64,000 nucleotides of DNA, taken from the NCBI GenBank assembly GCA_046349355.1, contig JAXMCM010000019.1, positions 124,001 through 188,000 of the forward strand. The letters run 5' to 3'. The DNA comes from CALKJU01 sp046349355. Its GTDB lineage: Bacteria > Pseudomonadota > Alphaproteobacteria > Geminicoccales > Geminicoccaceae. Positions within the stretch are counted from its first letter, which is position 1. Each line of letters opens with the position of its first letter. The notes beneath the pieces are model-generated. The model ran no database searches, had not been told where the DNA came from, and worked only from the letters and a program-made list of their open reading frames with translations. A program made the translations under genes and the position numbers. Positions 17,004 to 26,165 of the stretch are shown piece by piece.

Positions 17004-17933
17004 ATGGCCGAGGTTACCGAGATCACCCGAGGATTGCGCTTCCCGGAAGGTCCGGTGGCGATGCCCGACGGCACCCTCCTCGTCGTCGAGATCGAGCGGC
17101 GCACCGTCACCCGGATCCTGGCCGACGGCAGCCACCGGATCGTCGCCCGCCCCGGCGGCGGCCCCAACGGCGCCGCCATCGGTCCCGGCGGGGCGATCTG
17201 GGTCACCAACAATGGCGGTTTCGAGTTCCACGAGGACGAGCACGGCGTCCGCCCGACCGTCCAGGCGCTGAACTATGACGGCGGCCGGATCGAGCGCATC
17301 GATCCCGCCAGCGGCGAGGTCACCGTCGCCGCCCGCGACAACGGCGCCGGCATCGGCCTGCGCGGCCCCAACGACCTCGTCTTCGACCGCCACGGCGGGC
17401 TCTACTTCACCGACCTCGGCAAGCGCCGGGCGCGCGACCTCGACTATGGCGGCGTCTACTACCTGCCGCCCGGCGGCGGCCCGGTGCGCGAGCTGGCGCA
17501 TCCCTTCATGAGCGCCAACGGCATCGGCCTGTCGCCCGACGAGCGCACGCTCTACGTCGCCGAGACCGAGGGTGCGCGGCTGTGGGCCTTCGACCTCGCC
17601 GAGCCCGGCGTGGTGACACGGCAGGCCTGGCCCAGCCCGCATGGCGGCCGGCTGCTCTACGCCGCCGGCGGCGCCTACCAGCGCTACGACAGCCTCGCCG
17701 TCGAGGCCGACGGCAACATCTGCGTGGCGACCCTGATCCGCGGCGGCATCACCGTGATCTCGCCGAAGGGCGAGCTCGTCGAGTTCGTGCCGATGCCGGA
17801 CTTCTACGCCACCAACATCTGCTTCGGCGGCAGGGACCTGCGCACCGCCTACATCACCCTGTCGCACAGCGGCCGGCTGGTGGCGATGCCGTGGCCGCGC
17901 CCCGGCCTGCCGCTGAACTTCCTCAACAGGTGA
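17004..17933 (+). CDS. SMP-30/gluconolactonase/LRE family protein
   Basis: Six-bladed beta-propeller hydrolase-like protein, 309 aa. Typical blocks are the opening GLRFPEGPV.MPDGTLLVVEI, a central GPNDLVFDRHGGLYFTDLGK, and MSANGIGLSPDERTLYVAETE. Metal-binding Glu and Asn residues of lactonases (E in FPEGP, N in GPND and SANG) are present. Family members hydrolyse sugar lactones. The ATG at 17004 is chosen over the upstream GTG (16995) because an AGGGGGGAG ribosome-binding site ends 9 bp before it. It is convergent with the M16 peptidase gene, 4 bp between stops. Confidence 0.86.
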   Translation: MAEVTEITRGLRFPEGPVAMPDGTLLVVEIERRTVTRILADGSHRIVARPGGGPNGAAIGPGGAIWVTNNGGFEFHEDEHGVRPTVQALNYDGGRIERIDPASGEVTVAARDNGAGIGLRGPNDLVFDRHGGLYFTDLGKRRARDLDYGGVYYLPPGGGPVRELAHPFMSANGIGLSPDERTLYVAETEGARLWAFDLAEPGVVTRQAWPSPHGGRLLYAAGGAYQRYDSLAVEADGNICVATLIRGGITVISPKGELVEFVPMPDFYATNICFGGRDLRTAYITLSHSGRLVAMPWPRPGLPLNFLNR

Positions 17934-17937
17934 CCGC

Positions 17938-20769
17938 TCAGCTGGCGCTCTTGGGCAGCACGAGGTAGCGCCGCGCCTGCGCCGGATCGAGGTAGCGGTC
18001 GGCCAGCGCCTGCACGTCCGCGAGGCTCTGGCCCTCGATGTCGGCGATCAGGCGGCGCGCCATGTCGAGCCGCTGCGGCAGCCGGTTGAGCCCGGTCAGC
18101 ACGCCACCCAGCCAGTAGTCGTTGCTCTGCAGCGCCGTGCGCGCCTGGGCCAGCCGCGGCTCCTTGGCACGCACGAGCTCGTCCTCGGTGATCCCGCCGC
18201 CGCGCATCGAGGCCGCGGTGGCGACGATCTGGTCGAGCACGTGCGGGGCATCGGCCGGGGTCGCCGAGACCGCCGCCCCGATCGTGCCGAAGCCTGGCAG
18301 GATGAGCGAGCTGTCGGCTCCGGCTGACGGCGAGTAGGTGGCCCCTTCGCGCTCGCGCAGCTCGGTGAGCAGGCGATCGTCGAGGATATCGGCGACGAGG
18401 TCGAGGCCCTGCGCCACGCGCGTGTCGTTGCCGTCGGTCGTCGGCCAGTAGACCGCCGCCAGGGCCTGGTCGGCCGCCCCTTCATGGCCGAGCTGCGCCG
18501 CCGCGGTCTGGGCCAGCGGCCGCAGCACCGGCCCCTCGACATAGGGCACCGCCTCCAGCGCCGGCAGCGCGCCGAAGGTCCGCGCCACGTCCTCGACCAG
18601 GCGGTCGGGATCGAACGCGCCGACCACGGCCACCTGGATCGGCCCCTGGCGCAGCATCGGCCCGAGCCACGCCTTGAGCTCGTCCATCGTCCGCTTCTGC
18701 GCCTCGGCCTGGGGCGCCACCCCGTAGCGCGGGTCGCCGCCGTGCAGCTCGCGCGTCACCGTCAGGCTCAGCGCACCCTCCGGCTCGCCGGCGAGGCGCG
18801 GGTAGAGCCCGGCGATGGTGGCGCGGAACATGTCCATGCCTTCCGGACGGAAGCCCGGGTCGCTGATCTGGGCCGCCAGCAGCTGCAGCTGGAGGAGGAG
18901 ATCGGCCGGGGTCGTCTTGCCGGTGAGCAGGATGCCGCTCTCGGCGATCACGAGGTTCGAGCTGACGCTGTGCTCCTCGAGGATGTCGGCGAGGTCGGCG
19001 ATGCCCTGCCGGCCGAGCCCGCCGCCGACGAAGGCGGCGCTGGCCAGCAGGTCGAGCCCCGGCTTGTCGGGCGGCAGGCCGATGCGGCCGCTGCCGAAGC
19101 GCACCGCCACGCGGATCGTGTCGGCCTCGAAGTCGGTGCGCTTGTAGTCGAGCAGGACACCGTTGGCGAAGCGCAGGCGGACGATGCCGAGATCGTCGAT
19201 CGTCTCGCGGCTGACCACCGTGCCGGCCGGGCCGAAGTCGTCGTAGAGAAAGGTCTTGGCCGCCATGGCCGGCCCGGCCACGACCGCATTGCGCGTGCTG
19301 TCGGCCCAGGCCGCCAGCACCTGGTCGCGGTCGGCCTTGAGCTCCGGCGGCCCGCCCAGGACCAGCCGCACCCGGTCGCCGCCGAAGGCCCGGTGCAGGG
19401 CGGCGTTGACCGTGCCGGCGTCGAGCTGCGGCGCCAGCGCGTCGAGCACCGCGAGGTCGGTCGCCGGCGAGCTGGCGACGTCGCCGTCGGCCACGACGTC
19501 GGTCAGCTGGTCGGCGACGTCGGCACTCTCCCGCGTCGCCGCCGAGCGGGCGGCGGTCTCCAGCTCCTGGCGGAGGGCCGCCAGCGACGCGTCGAGCTCG
19601 CTTTGCTCGAAGCCGTAGGTCAGCGCCCGCCGCAGCTCCTGCTCGACGGCCGCCATGGCCTCCCGCCAGCGGTCGCCGCTGATCGTCAGCTGCAGGAGCG
19701 CGAGGCGCGCCACCGGCGGCATGTCGCTGGTGCCGGCCATCGCCGCGACGAACGGCGCGCCGGGCTCGAGCCCCTTGCTGCGCAGGCGGCGGTTGAGGCT
19801 GGTGAGTGCCAGGTACTCGGCGACGCGGTCGCGCTGCAGGGCGAGGCTGTCGGGGCGGTCGTCCGGCGGCAGCACCTGGGCGATGGCCAGCGTCGCCGGC
19901 AGGGCCGGATCGAGGACCACAAGCGCGTCGGTCGCGGTCGTGGCCGGCGGGCTCGCGGCGGGTGGCGGCGGCTCGGTCGCCGGCTGCGGCAGCGGGCCGA
20001 ACTGCGCCTCGATCATCTTGGCAACGGCCGCCGGGTCGACGTCGCCGACCACGACGACGATGGCCCGCTCGGGCACGTACCAGGTCGCGTAGAAGTCGGC
20101 GAAGCGGGGACGCTGGGCGGTGCGGATGACGGTCTCGTCGCCGATCGGCTGGCGCAGCTCGTAGGGCGTGCCGGGCAGCAGGAAGGCCAGCATCGCCTCG
20201 CCGAAGCGGGCCTGGGCGCTGTCGCGCTCGCGCTTCTCGGCGAGGATCACGCCGCGCTCGGCATCGATTTCCTTGGGGTCGAGGGTCAGCCGGCCCTGGA
20301 TCTCGGCGAGGATACCCAGCGCCTTGTCGAGCAGCGCCGGGTCGTTGCGCGGCAGGTCCAGCCGGTAGACCGTCCGGTCGAAGCCGGTGGCGGCGTTGGT
20401 GTCTGGGCCGAACGCCAGGCCCTCGCGCTGCAGGAAGCGGACGAGCTCGCCCGGCGGCAGGTTGGCCGAGCCGTTGAACGCCAGGTGCTCGAGGAAATGG
20501 GCGAGGCCGCGCTGGTCCTCGGCCTCCATCATCGAGCCCGCGTCGATCGCGAGGCGCAGGCTGACATGGTCGTCAGGCGTTGCGTGTGGCAGGATCACGT
20601 AGCGCTGGCCGTTGGCCAGCCGGCCCCAGACCAGCTGCGGATCGTGGGTCAGCACGCCATCGGTCGGCGGCGGCCACGCCACCTCGGCCGCTGCATCGGC
20701 AGCAGGTCCGGCGAGTGCGAGCCAGAGCCCGAACAGGCCTGCCGCCAGCCGTCCCGGTACGATCGTCAT
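17938..20769 (-). CDS. M16-family (pitrilysin/insulinase) zinc peptidase, secreted
   Basis: A 943-aa periplasmic metallopeptidase. The signal peptide spans residues 1-30 (MTIVPGRLAAGLFGLWLALA...). The inverted zinc motif HxxEH is GLAHFLEHLAFNG near residue 88, with the third ligand Glu downstream in DAERGVILAEKRERDS. Length and the repeat of M16 modules (a second inactive half near 430-900) fit the two-domain single-chain type. It probably degrades peptides in the periplasm. ATG 20769 is preceded by AGGACGGA; upstream in-frame codons overlap the divergent cyclase gene and are not coding. Confidence 0.9.
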   Translation of the reverse strand: MTIVPGRLAAGLFGLWLALAGPAADAAAEVAWPPPTDGVLTHDPQLVWGRLANGQRYVILPHATPDDHVSLRLAIDAGSMMEAEDQRGLAHFLEHLAFNGSANLPPGELVRFLQREGLAFGPDTNAATGFDRTVYRLDLPRNDPALLDKALGILAEIQGRLTLDPKEIDAERGVILAEKRERDSAQARFGEAMLAFLLPGTPYELRQPIGDETVIRTAQRPRFADFYATWYVPERAIVVVVGDVDPAAVAKMIEAQFGPLPQPATEPPPPAASPPATTATDALVVLDPALPATLAIAQVLPPDDRPDSLALQRDRVAEYLALTSLNRRLRSKGLEPGAPFVAAMAGTSDMPPVARLALLQLTISGDRWREAMAAVEQELRRALTYGFEQSELDASLAALRQELETAARSAATRESADVADQLTDVVADGDVASSPATDLAVLDALAPQLDAGTVNAALHRAFGGDRVRLVLGGPPELKADRDQVLAAWADSTRNAVVAGPAMAAKTFLYDDFGPAGTVVSRETIDDLGIVRLRFANGVLLDYKRTDFEADTIRVAVRFGSGRIGLPPDKPGLDLLASAAFVGGGLGRQGIADLADILEEHSVSSNLVIAESGILLTGKTTPADLLLQLQLLAAQISDPGFRPEGMDMFRATIAGLYPRLAGEPEGALSLTVTRELHGGDPRYGVAPQAEAQKRTMDELKAWLGPMLRQGPIQVAVVGAFDPDRLVEDVARTFGALPALEAVPYVEGPVLRPLAQTAAAQLGHEGAADQALAAVYWPTTDGNDTRVAQGLDLVADILDDRLLTELREREGATYSPSAGADSSLILPGFGTIGAAVSATPADAPHVLDQIVATAASMRGGGITEDELVRAKEPRLAQARTALQSNDYWLGGVLTGLNRLPQRLDMARRLIADIEGQSLADVQALADRYLDPAQARRYLVLPKSAS

Positions 20770-20844
20770 GCGTTCTGTCCGTCCTGCGCCCGCTGGCGAG
20801 TGATTTAGCGCAACTTGAAGTCCGGCAAAGTGCTCTTTGGTTGA

Positions 20845-20884
20845 TTCCGGCCGGCTCGCCCCGTCTTGACGTCGTTCCGGCCGG
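20845..20884. repeat. Two TTCCGGCCGG direct repeats in a divergent promoter region
   Basis: TTCCGGCCGG occurs at 20845-20854 and again at 20875-20884, a 30-bp period, between the M16 peptidase gene and the cyclase gene. Each contains a CCGGCCGG palindrome. A CTTGAC hexamer (20865-20870) lies between them. Such phased repeats could bind a regulator of one or both divergent genes, but CCGG-rich words are common in this genome, so support is weak. Confidence 0.25.
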
Positions 20885-20926
20885 CCGGACACCTTGGCCG
20901 CCCATCCGATCCGCAGGAGATCCGAC

Positions 20927-21748
20927 ATGTGCGCGCCCGGTTGCCTCGAGCACGTCCACCAGCGGCTGATGAGCCGCCGCACGCTGTTCGCCACCGGAGC
21001 CGTCGCGGCGGCGGCGGTGGCGCTGCCGCGGCCGTGGGCGCCGGCGCAGGCGGCCGAGCGGAAGTTCTCGCGCGTCGTCGACCTGACCCACCCGCTGCCG
21101 CCGGACTTCCCCACCTACTTCGGCAAGCCGCAGCTCGAGATCGAGGTGCTGGCCAGCTACGACCAGAAGAAGTTCAACATGAAGAAGTGGTCGCTGGTCG
21201 AGCACACCGGCACGCACCTCGACGCGCCGTTCCACTTCTCGGCCGACGGGCCGAGCGCCGACCAGATCCCGATCGAGGACTTCGTCGTGCCGCTGGCGGT
21301 CATCGACATCGCGGCACGCGCCGCCGAGAACGCCGACGCCCAGGTGACCCCTGACGACATCAAGGCCTGGGAGGCCGCCAACGGCCCGCTGCCAGAGGGC
21401 TGCTGCGTGGCCATGCGCAGCGGCTGGGACAAGCTGGTCAGCGACCCGAAGTTTCGCAATGCCGACGACAAGGGGGCGATGCACTTTCCCGGCTTCCATC
21501 TCGAGGCCGCGGCTCTGCTGATGGAGCAGCGCAAGGTCGTCGGCATCGCCGTCGACACCCTGTCCCTCGACTTCGGCCCGTCGCCCGACTTCGCCACGCA
21601 CTACGCATGGTTGCCGTCAGGCCGATGGGGCCTCGAATGCGTCGCCAATCTCGCCGATGTCCCGGCGGCCGGTGCCACCCTCGTCGTCGGCGGGCCGAAG
21701 ATCGTCGGCGCCACCGGCGGGCCGAGCCGGGTCATCGCGCTCGTCTGA
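20927..21748 (+). CDS. Cyclase-family (kynurenine formamidase-like) hydrolase with Tat-type signal
   Basis: A 273-aa metal-dependent hydrolase of the cyclase/KynB fold. The hallmark HTGTHLDAPFHF metal-binding motif is present near residue 90. An N-terminal twin-arginine region (MSRRTLFATGAVAAAAVALP, residues 16-35) suggests export through Tat. The start ATG 20927 has AGGAGA six bases upstream; an ATG at residue 16 right before the Tat motif is an alternative. The substrate may be a formamide, cyclic amide or lactone. It stands alone and is divergent from the M16 peptidase. Confidence 0.85.
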   Translation: MCAPGCLEHVHQRLMSRRTLFATGAVAAAAVALPRPWAPAQAAERKFSRVVDLTHPLPPDFPTYFGKPQLEIEVLASYDQKKFNMKKWSLVEHTGTHLDAPFHFSADGPSADQIPIEDFVVPLAVIDIAARAAENADAQVTPDDIKAWEAANGPLPEGCCVAMRSGWDKLVSDPKFRNADDKGAMHFPGFHLEAAALLMEQRKVVGIAVDTLSLDFGPSPDFATHYAWLPSGRWGLECVANLADVPAAGATLVVGGPKIVGATGGPSRVIALV

Positions 21749-21859
21749 GCAGAAAACCGGCGACACCTGCGAGCTTTATGGGCGGACATTCTGCAACGCC
21801 GGGTTGCAGGATGGCCGTTCCTGTGTTCAGGTCCCCGCGCCCAAGCGGAGGATCGCCTC

Positions 21860-22474
21860 ATGCCCGCGACCGATGTCGATTCCGGTGAACTGCGCCATCT
21901 CTACGGCGAGGTCCACCCGCTAGCGGTGCGTAAAGTGCTGGGCCGCCTCGACGGGCATTGCCGGCGCTTCATCGGCTTGTCGCCGTTCCTCGTGATCGGC
22001 ACGAGCGATGCCGATGGCCGGCAGGACGTCAGTCCGCGAGGTGACGCTCCCGGGTTTGTAAGGGTCCTCGACGACAGGACGCTGCTCCTGCCAGATCGAC
22101 CCGGCAACAACCGTGTCGACACCTTGGGGAACATCGCGACCCAACCCAATGTCGCGCTGATCTTCTTCATCCCGGGCGTCGACGAGACGTTGCGGGTGAA
22201 TGGCCGGGGTCGCATCACCACCGATCCCGATCTGCTCGCGCCGTCGGCCGTGCAGGGCAAGGCGCCACGCACGGCTCTGGTGGTCAGCATCGAGGAGTGC
22301 TTCCTGCATTGCGGCAAGGCCCTGATCCGCTCGCACCTGTGGGATGCGGATCGCAAGATCCCGCGCAACAGCTTCCCGAGCCTCGCCCGGATGATCAGCG
22401 ACCAGATCGAGGGCGTGAAGGTCGACGATGCGGAAGCTGCCGTCGATCATTCCTATCGCAATACACTCTATTGA
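21860..22474 (+). CDS. Pyridoxamine 5'-phosphate oxidase-family flavin protein (MSMEG_1061-like)
   Basis: A 204-aa split-barrel flavin-binding protein. Typical motifs are RFIGLSPFLVIGTSDADGRQDVSPRGD near residues 37-65, LLLPDRPGNNRVDTLGNI, and HCGKALIRSHLWD. This pattern matches the MSMEG_1061 family of PNPOx-like proteins, which probably bind FMN or F420; the natural substrate is unknown. It lies alone between the cyclase gene and the GH105 gene, 5 bp ahead of the latter, so read-through is possible. Confidence 0.84.
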   Translation: MPATDVDSGELRHLYGEVHPLAVRKVLGRLDGHCRRFIGLSPFLVIGTSDADGRQDVSPRGDAPGFVRVLDDRTLLLPDRPGNNRVDTLGNIATQPNVALIFFIPGVDETLRVNGRGRITTDPDLLAPSAVQGKAPRTALVVSIEECFLHCGKALIRSHLWDADRKIPRNSFPSLARMISDQIEGVKVDDAEAAVDHSYRNTLY

Positions 22475-22479
22475 TCCGC

Positions 22480-24552
22480 ATGAGACGCATGATGTTCCTT
22501 GTCAGGCGTGGCGCAGCGCAACTGCGGGGCGTGATCTCAAGGTCTGCGGTTGCTGCCGGCCTGCTCGTTTCGGCGACGTTCGGCATCCCTTCCGTCGGGC
22601 TCGGTGCGGTCACCATCTATCAGGCGGAAAGCGCCGCCCGCAGCAATGCTACGGTCAGGACAAATATCAGCGGATTCTCGGGCCAGGGCTACGTCGACTA
22701 CGAGGATGTCGCGGGGAGCTATGTCGAATTCACGGTATCCGTCGGAACGTCCGGAAGGGCGCGACTGACCTTTGTTCACTCGGACAACGTGGCGCTCAAC
22801 CGCATCGTCGAGATCAGGGTCAATGGCACGGTTCTCGCCAACCTGTCGCCGGTGTCGTTCGGCCGGACAACGACATCGGGTGCGAACTGGCAAACGCGAA
22901 GCGTATGGACCATCTTGAATGCCGGGTCGAACAAGATCCGGCTTACGGCCGTGACCGCTGCGGGCGGGCCGAACATCGATCGCCTCGAGGTCGACGACAA
23001 CTACACGCCAGGGACGCTTGATCTTGCCCAGGCCGTCAGCAAGTCGATCATGACCCGTTTCCCCACGCCGGCGAGCTTCGGCCCGTGGGACTATACGCGC
23101 ACGCTGCTGATGCAGAGCCTGCTTTCCGTTGCGACGGCGAGCAACAACACGGCCCAGCGCAGCTACGTACGCACCTGGGTCGATGCGAGGTTGGACAGCA
23201 ATGGCAACGTCAAGTCTACCTTCGACGAGCTCGACGACTTTCAGGGTGGTGTCCTGCTCCTTCGGCTCTTTGATCTGACCGGCCAGGCCAAGTATCGCAA
23301 TGCCGCAGCCGCCATGTTCGCTCGGTTCGGCGCCTACCCCACCACGAGTGACGGGGCCTGGCTGCAGCGGACGACCCTCCGCGGTGCCCAGCTTTGGCTC
23401 GACGGAACCTTCATGGCGATGCCGTTCGCGCTCGAGTACGGGCAGCGCTTCGACAACGCCGCGAGGATCAACGACAAGGTCGCCGACCAGCTGCTGACCT
23501 ACGCCGGGCACCTCCAGGACGAGGAAACCGGCCTGCTGTTCCATGCGTATGACGAGCTCGGTGAAGCCGGCTGGCTCGGCTTGGACGGAGGCAACCGCTC
23601 CGCCAACTTCTGGTGCCGTTCGAACGGCTGGTACGGCATGGCGCTCCTGGAGACGCTATCGAGGCTGCCTGCCGACCATACCCGTCGCGCCGCCCTGGTC
23701 GAGGTTTTTGCGGCGCTGGCTCAAGGCATCATCGACTTTCAGGATCCGATCACAGGCCTGTGGTTTCAGGTGGTCGATCGGGGCGGCGATGCCGACAACT
23801 GGACCGAGACCTCGTGCTCGGCCATTTATGCGCTGATCCTTTCGCGCGGAGTCGACCTCGGGCTTCTCGACGAACGGGTGATTCCCGCCGCCAATCGGGC
23901 CTTCCAGGGCGTGCTGCAACGGACCTGGCTGAGTGGCGACCGTTTACCCCAGGTCGAGGAAGTCGTGATCGGGACCAGTCCCGGCAACCTCGCCCAGTAC
24001 TACACGAGGCCGCGCACCGCGGACGACTTGCACGGCCTCGCCGCGTTCATTCGCATGTACGACCGGATGGGGACCTTGCCGCCCGGCACGGTGGCGAGAT
24101 GGTTCGAAGCCGAGAGCGGTACGCGGACGGCACCGCTGACGAAGCGCTTCAGCGCCAGTGCCACGAACTCGAACTTCCTGCAGGCGCAGGGAGCGGCAGC
24201 GAGCACGGTCGTCCCGCCGGCTAACGGGATCGCCCGCTACACCGTAAGCGTTCCGCGTTCCTCGACCTATCGACTGTGGGCGCGAATGAACGCCCAGGAC
24301 CCGGCCGTCCCCGCCTTCTGGATCAGGTTCGATGGCGAGGAATGGATCCCTTGGGGCTCCGTCGGGAACAGATCAACGCTCTGGTACTGGGACGTGGCGC
24401 GGGATGCCGCGGACCAGGGTCTGCCGGCTGCGTTCGAGCTCGACGAAGGCGACCATGTCCTCGAGATCGCCTATGCCCAGCCATCCGCGCGGTTGGACAG
24501 GCTCCTCGTGACCGACTCCCTGCAGTTCTTCCCCGGCAACGGCGGCTTCTGA
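22480..24552 (+). CDS. Secreted GH105-type unsaturated glucuronyl/rhamnogalacturonyl hydrolase with two CBM-like domains
   Basis: A 690-aa exported glycosidase. Residues 1-42 look like a long signal peptide. Residues about 45-175 form a CBM35/CBM6-like domain (YQAESAARSNATV ... YVDYEDVAGSYVEFTV). The centre (about 185-530) is a six-hairpin (alpha/alpha)6 barrel of the YteR/GH105 type, with the WLDGTFMAMPF motif holding the catalytic Asp, LLFHAYDE, and WCRSNGWYGMALLETL. A second carbohydrate-binding-like domain occupies about 545-685 (WFEAESGTRTAP ... ). GH105 enzymes remove unsaturated uronic acid from pectin fragments made by lyases. No lyase is nearby. Base composition looks less GC-extreme than neighbouring genes, consistent with recent transfer. 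Confidence 0.83.
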   Translation: MRRMMFLVRRGAAQLRGVISRSAVAAGLLVSATFGIPSVGLGAVTIYQAESAARSNATVRTNISGFSGQGYVDYEDVAGSYVEFTVSVGTSGRARLTFVHSDNVALNRIVEIRVNGTVLANLSPVSFGRTTTSGANWQTRSVWTILNAGSNKIRLTAVTAAGGPNIDRLEVDDNYTPGTLDLAQAVSKSIMTRFPTPASFGPWDYTRTLLMQSLLSVATASNNTAQRSYVRTWVDARLDSNGNVKSTFDELDDFQGGVLLLRLFDLTGQAKYRNAAAAMFARFGAYPTTSDGAWLQRTTLRGAQLWLDGTFMAMPFALEYGQRFDNAARINDKVADQLLTYAGHLQDEETGLLFHAYDELGEAGWLGLDGGNRSANFWCRSNGWYGMALLETLSRLPADHTRRAALVEVFAALAQGIIDFQDPITGLWFQVVDRGGDADNWTETSCSAIYALILSRGVDLGLLDERVIPAANRAFQGVLQRTWLSGDRLPQVEEVVIGTSPGNLAQYYTRPRTADDLHGLAAFIRMYDRMGTLPPGTVARWFEAESGTRTAPLTKRFSASATNSNFLQAQGAAASTVVPPANGIARYTVSVPRSSTYRLWARMNAQDPAVPAFWIRFDGEEWIPWGSVGNRSTLWYWDVARDAADQGLPAAFELDEGDHVLEIAYAQPSARLDRLLVTDSLQFFPGNGGF

Positions 24553-24558
24553 CGCCGC

Positions 24559-24855
24559 TCAGGGTCCGAACAGCCGGTCGCCCTGCTCGTCGATGATCTG
24601 GCGACCCTTCTGCACCGCGAAGCTGGCGGCGTCGGCCGCCGAGCTGTGGGTGTCCGCCCGGATGAACTTGTGCTCCTTGCGGCCGTTCGGAAAGTCCTTG
24701 GCGATGACGCCCGAGGTCAGGAACTGCCCGCCTTGCGGCAGCGGCGTCGGGGTGATGGTGTAGTCCTTGTAGGCGACCGGCTCGCCCTTGGCCGGACCGG
24801 CCTCTTTGGCGGCGCCGCCGCCGAACAGTCCCTTGAGCAGTCCACCCAGCACCAT
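24559..24855 (-). CDS. HlyU-family small protein
   Basis: A 98-aa protein matching the HlyU domain as annotated widely in alphaproteobacteria: a glycine-rich start (MVLGGLLKGLFGGG), then VAYKDYTITPTPLPQGGQFLTSGVIAKDF, HKFIRADTHSSAADAASFAVQKGRQIIDEQGDRLF. The family name comes from a haemolysin activator, but most members are uncharacterised and a DNA-binding role is not shown. It lies about 1.3 kb from the RTX gene cluster. It follows the DUF4332 gene by 14 bp and is convergent with GH105 (6 bp between stops). Confidence 0.82.
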   Translation of the reverse strand: MVLGGLLKGLFGGGAAKEAGPAKGEPVAYKDYTITPTPLPQGGQFLTSGVIAKDFPNGRKEHKFIRADTHSSAADAASFAVQKGRQIIDEQGDRLFGP

Positions 24856-24869
24856 CGTCAGGTCCGCCG

Positions 24870-25277
24870 TCAGTAGGTGATGATCGGCGGCAACCCCTTG
24901 GCCCGCTCGATCCAGCCGGCCACCATCTTCTCCGCCGGGACCGCCCGTGTCAGCTTTTTCTCGGCGTTGATCTCGGCCAGACGCTGAGTCAGCGCTGCCG
25001 CCTTGCGGGTCTTCAGCTCCTTGACCGTGTCGACGCCGGCAGCCTCCAGCAGGTCGGAGTACTGGCTGCCGATGCCCTTGATGCGCATCAGGTCGGCGCG
25101 GTTGGTCCACTCAAGCAGGCGGCGCTCGTCGATCCCGGTGCCGGCGGCGGTGGTGCGGCGGCCCTTCGGATCGCAGCAGGCCTTGAGCAACTCGGCGGTC
25201 GTGGCGATGCCCGCGGCGCGCAGCTTCTGGCCGAAGACGTCGCCGACGCCTTCGATGCGCTCGATTGGGTAGACCAC
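24870..25277 (-). CDS. DUF4332 helix-hairpin-helix protein
   Basis: A 135-aa protein with two helix-hairpin-helix-like segments: IERIEGVGDVFGQKLRAAGI near the N terminus and LMRIKGIGSQYSDLLEAAGVDTVKEL in the middle. These HhH motifs are the core of DUF4332 and resemble non-specific nucleic-acid binding loops. The start is set at GTG 25277 because a strong GGGAGGG site lies 7 bp upstream and the family begins YPIE.IEGIG; an ATG at 25319 would add 14 residues with only a poor ribosome-binding site. It is cotranscribed with the HlyU-family gene. Confidence 0.8.
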   Translation of the reverse strand: MVYPIERIEGVGDVFGQKLRAAGIATTAELLKACCDPKGRRTTAAGTGIDERRLLEWTNRADLMRIKGIGSQYSDLLEAAGVDTVKELKTRKAAALTQRLAEINAEKKLTRAVPAEKMVAGWIERAKGLPPIITY

Positions 25278-25457
25278 GAAGGGTCCCTCCCGGCTGGTTT
25301 GCTTGCCCCCCGCCGCCATGATTCCGGCCGACAGGCCGGCGCGCAAGGCTGAACCGCGCCGGGCGCATGCTTTGTGAAGCCGTGCACCGCGCTCGCGTCT
25401 TGGCGATGGTCACGGTTTCGCCGATGTTGCGACGACGACAACGAGGGAGGCCACCCG

Positions 25458-26159
25458 ATGCTCGACGAACCGCCGCTCCTGCGCATCCGCCGCGAGTTCG
25501 CCCGCCCCCCTGCCGAGGTCATGGCGGCCTTCCGCGACGTGCCCGCCGGCTTCATCGTCGACGCCCAGAACGGCCGCGGCTCGCTCGACCGCGCCATCAA
25601 GCCGCTGTTCCCGCATCATCCCGGCATGGACCGCTGCTTCGGCACGGCGCTGACCTGCGCCTGCGGTCCGGACGACAACATGGCCCTGGCCGCCGCCGTT
25701 GCCGTGGCGAAGCCGGGCGACGTCATCATGTGCTCGACCGAGGGCTTCGAGCACGGCGCCTGCTGCGGCGACCTGCTGGCCGGCATCGCCCGCAACCGCG
25801 GCGTCGCCGGCATCGTCACCGACGGCATGATGCGCGACGGCCAGGGCCTGCGCGACATGGGCCTGCCCGTGTTCGCCCGCGGCATCACCCCGAACTCCTG
25901 CGTCCGCAGCGGCCCCGGCACGGTCGGCCTGCCGGTGGTCATCGGCGGCCGCTCCGTCGCCTCGGGTGACCTCGTCATCGCCGACGAGGACGGCGTCGTC
26001 ACCGTACCGGCGGCCGATATCGCCCGCGTCGTCGCGAAGCTCGAGCAGGTCAAGGCGGCCGAGGCTTCGATGCTGGCCAAGGTCAAGGGCGGGCTGAAGG
26101 CGCCACCCTGGATGGAAGCCCTGCTCGCCGCCGGCCACCGCGTCGAGTGGGTCGACTAA
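25458..26159 (+). CDS. RraA-like / 4-hydroxy-4-methyl-2-oxoglutarate aldolase family protein
   Basis: A 233-aa protein of the RraA/HMG aldolase fold. The substrate and metal-binding motif is seen as GDLLAGIARNRGVAGIVTDG followed by MMRDGQGLRDMGLPVF, retaining the conserved Arg-Asp pair. Stand-alone members of this family cleave 4-hydroxy-4-methyl-2-oxoglutarate or 4-carboxy-4-hydroxy-2-oxoadipate to pyruvate in protocatechuate and gallate breakdown, or act as decarboxylases. No ring-cleavage genes are close. GAGGGAGG upstream supports ATG 25458. Convergent with an RTX gene, 6 bp between stops. Confidence 0.83.
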   Translation: MLDEPPLLRIRREFARPPAEVMAAFRDVPAGFIVDAQNGRGSLDRAIKPLFPHHPGMDRCFGTALTCACGPDDNMALAAAVAVAKPGDVIMCSTEGFEHGACCGDLLAGIARNRGVAGIVTDGMMRDGQGLRDMGLPVFARGITPNSCVRSGPGTVGLPVVIGGRSVASGDLVIADEDGVVTVPAADIARVVAKLEQVKAAEASMLAKVKGGLKAPPWMEALLAAGHRVEWVD

Positions 26160-26165
26160 GGCCCC

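Noticed and set aside
18484..20808. A long plus-strand open frame over the M16 peptidase gene
   Set aside because: It is antisense to a protein with an intact HxxEH motif and signal peptide. Its translation is Arg/His/Gly/Ala-rich without domains.
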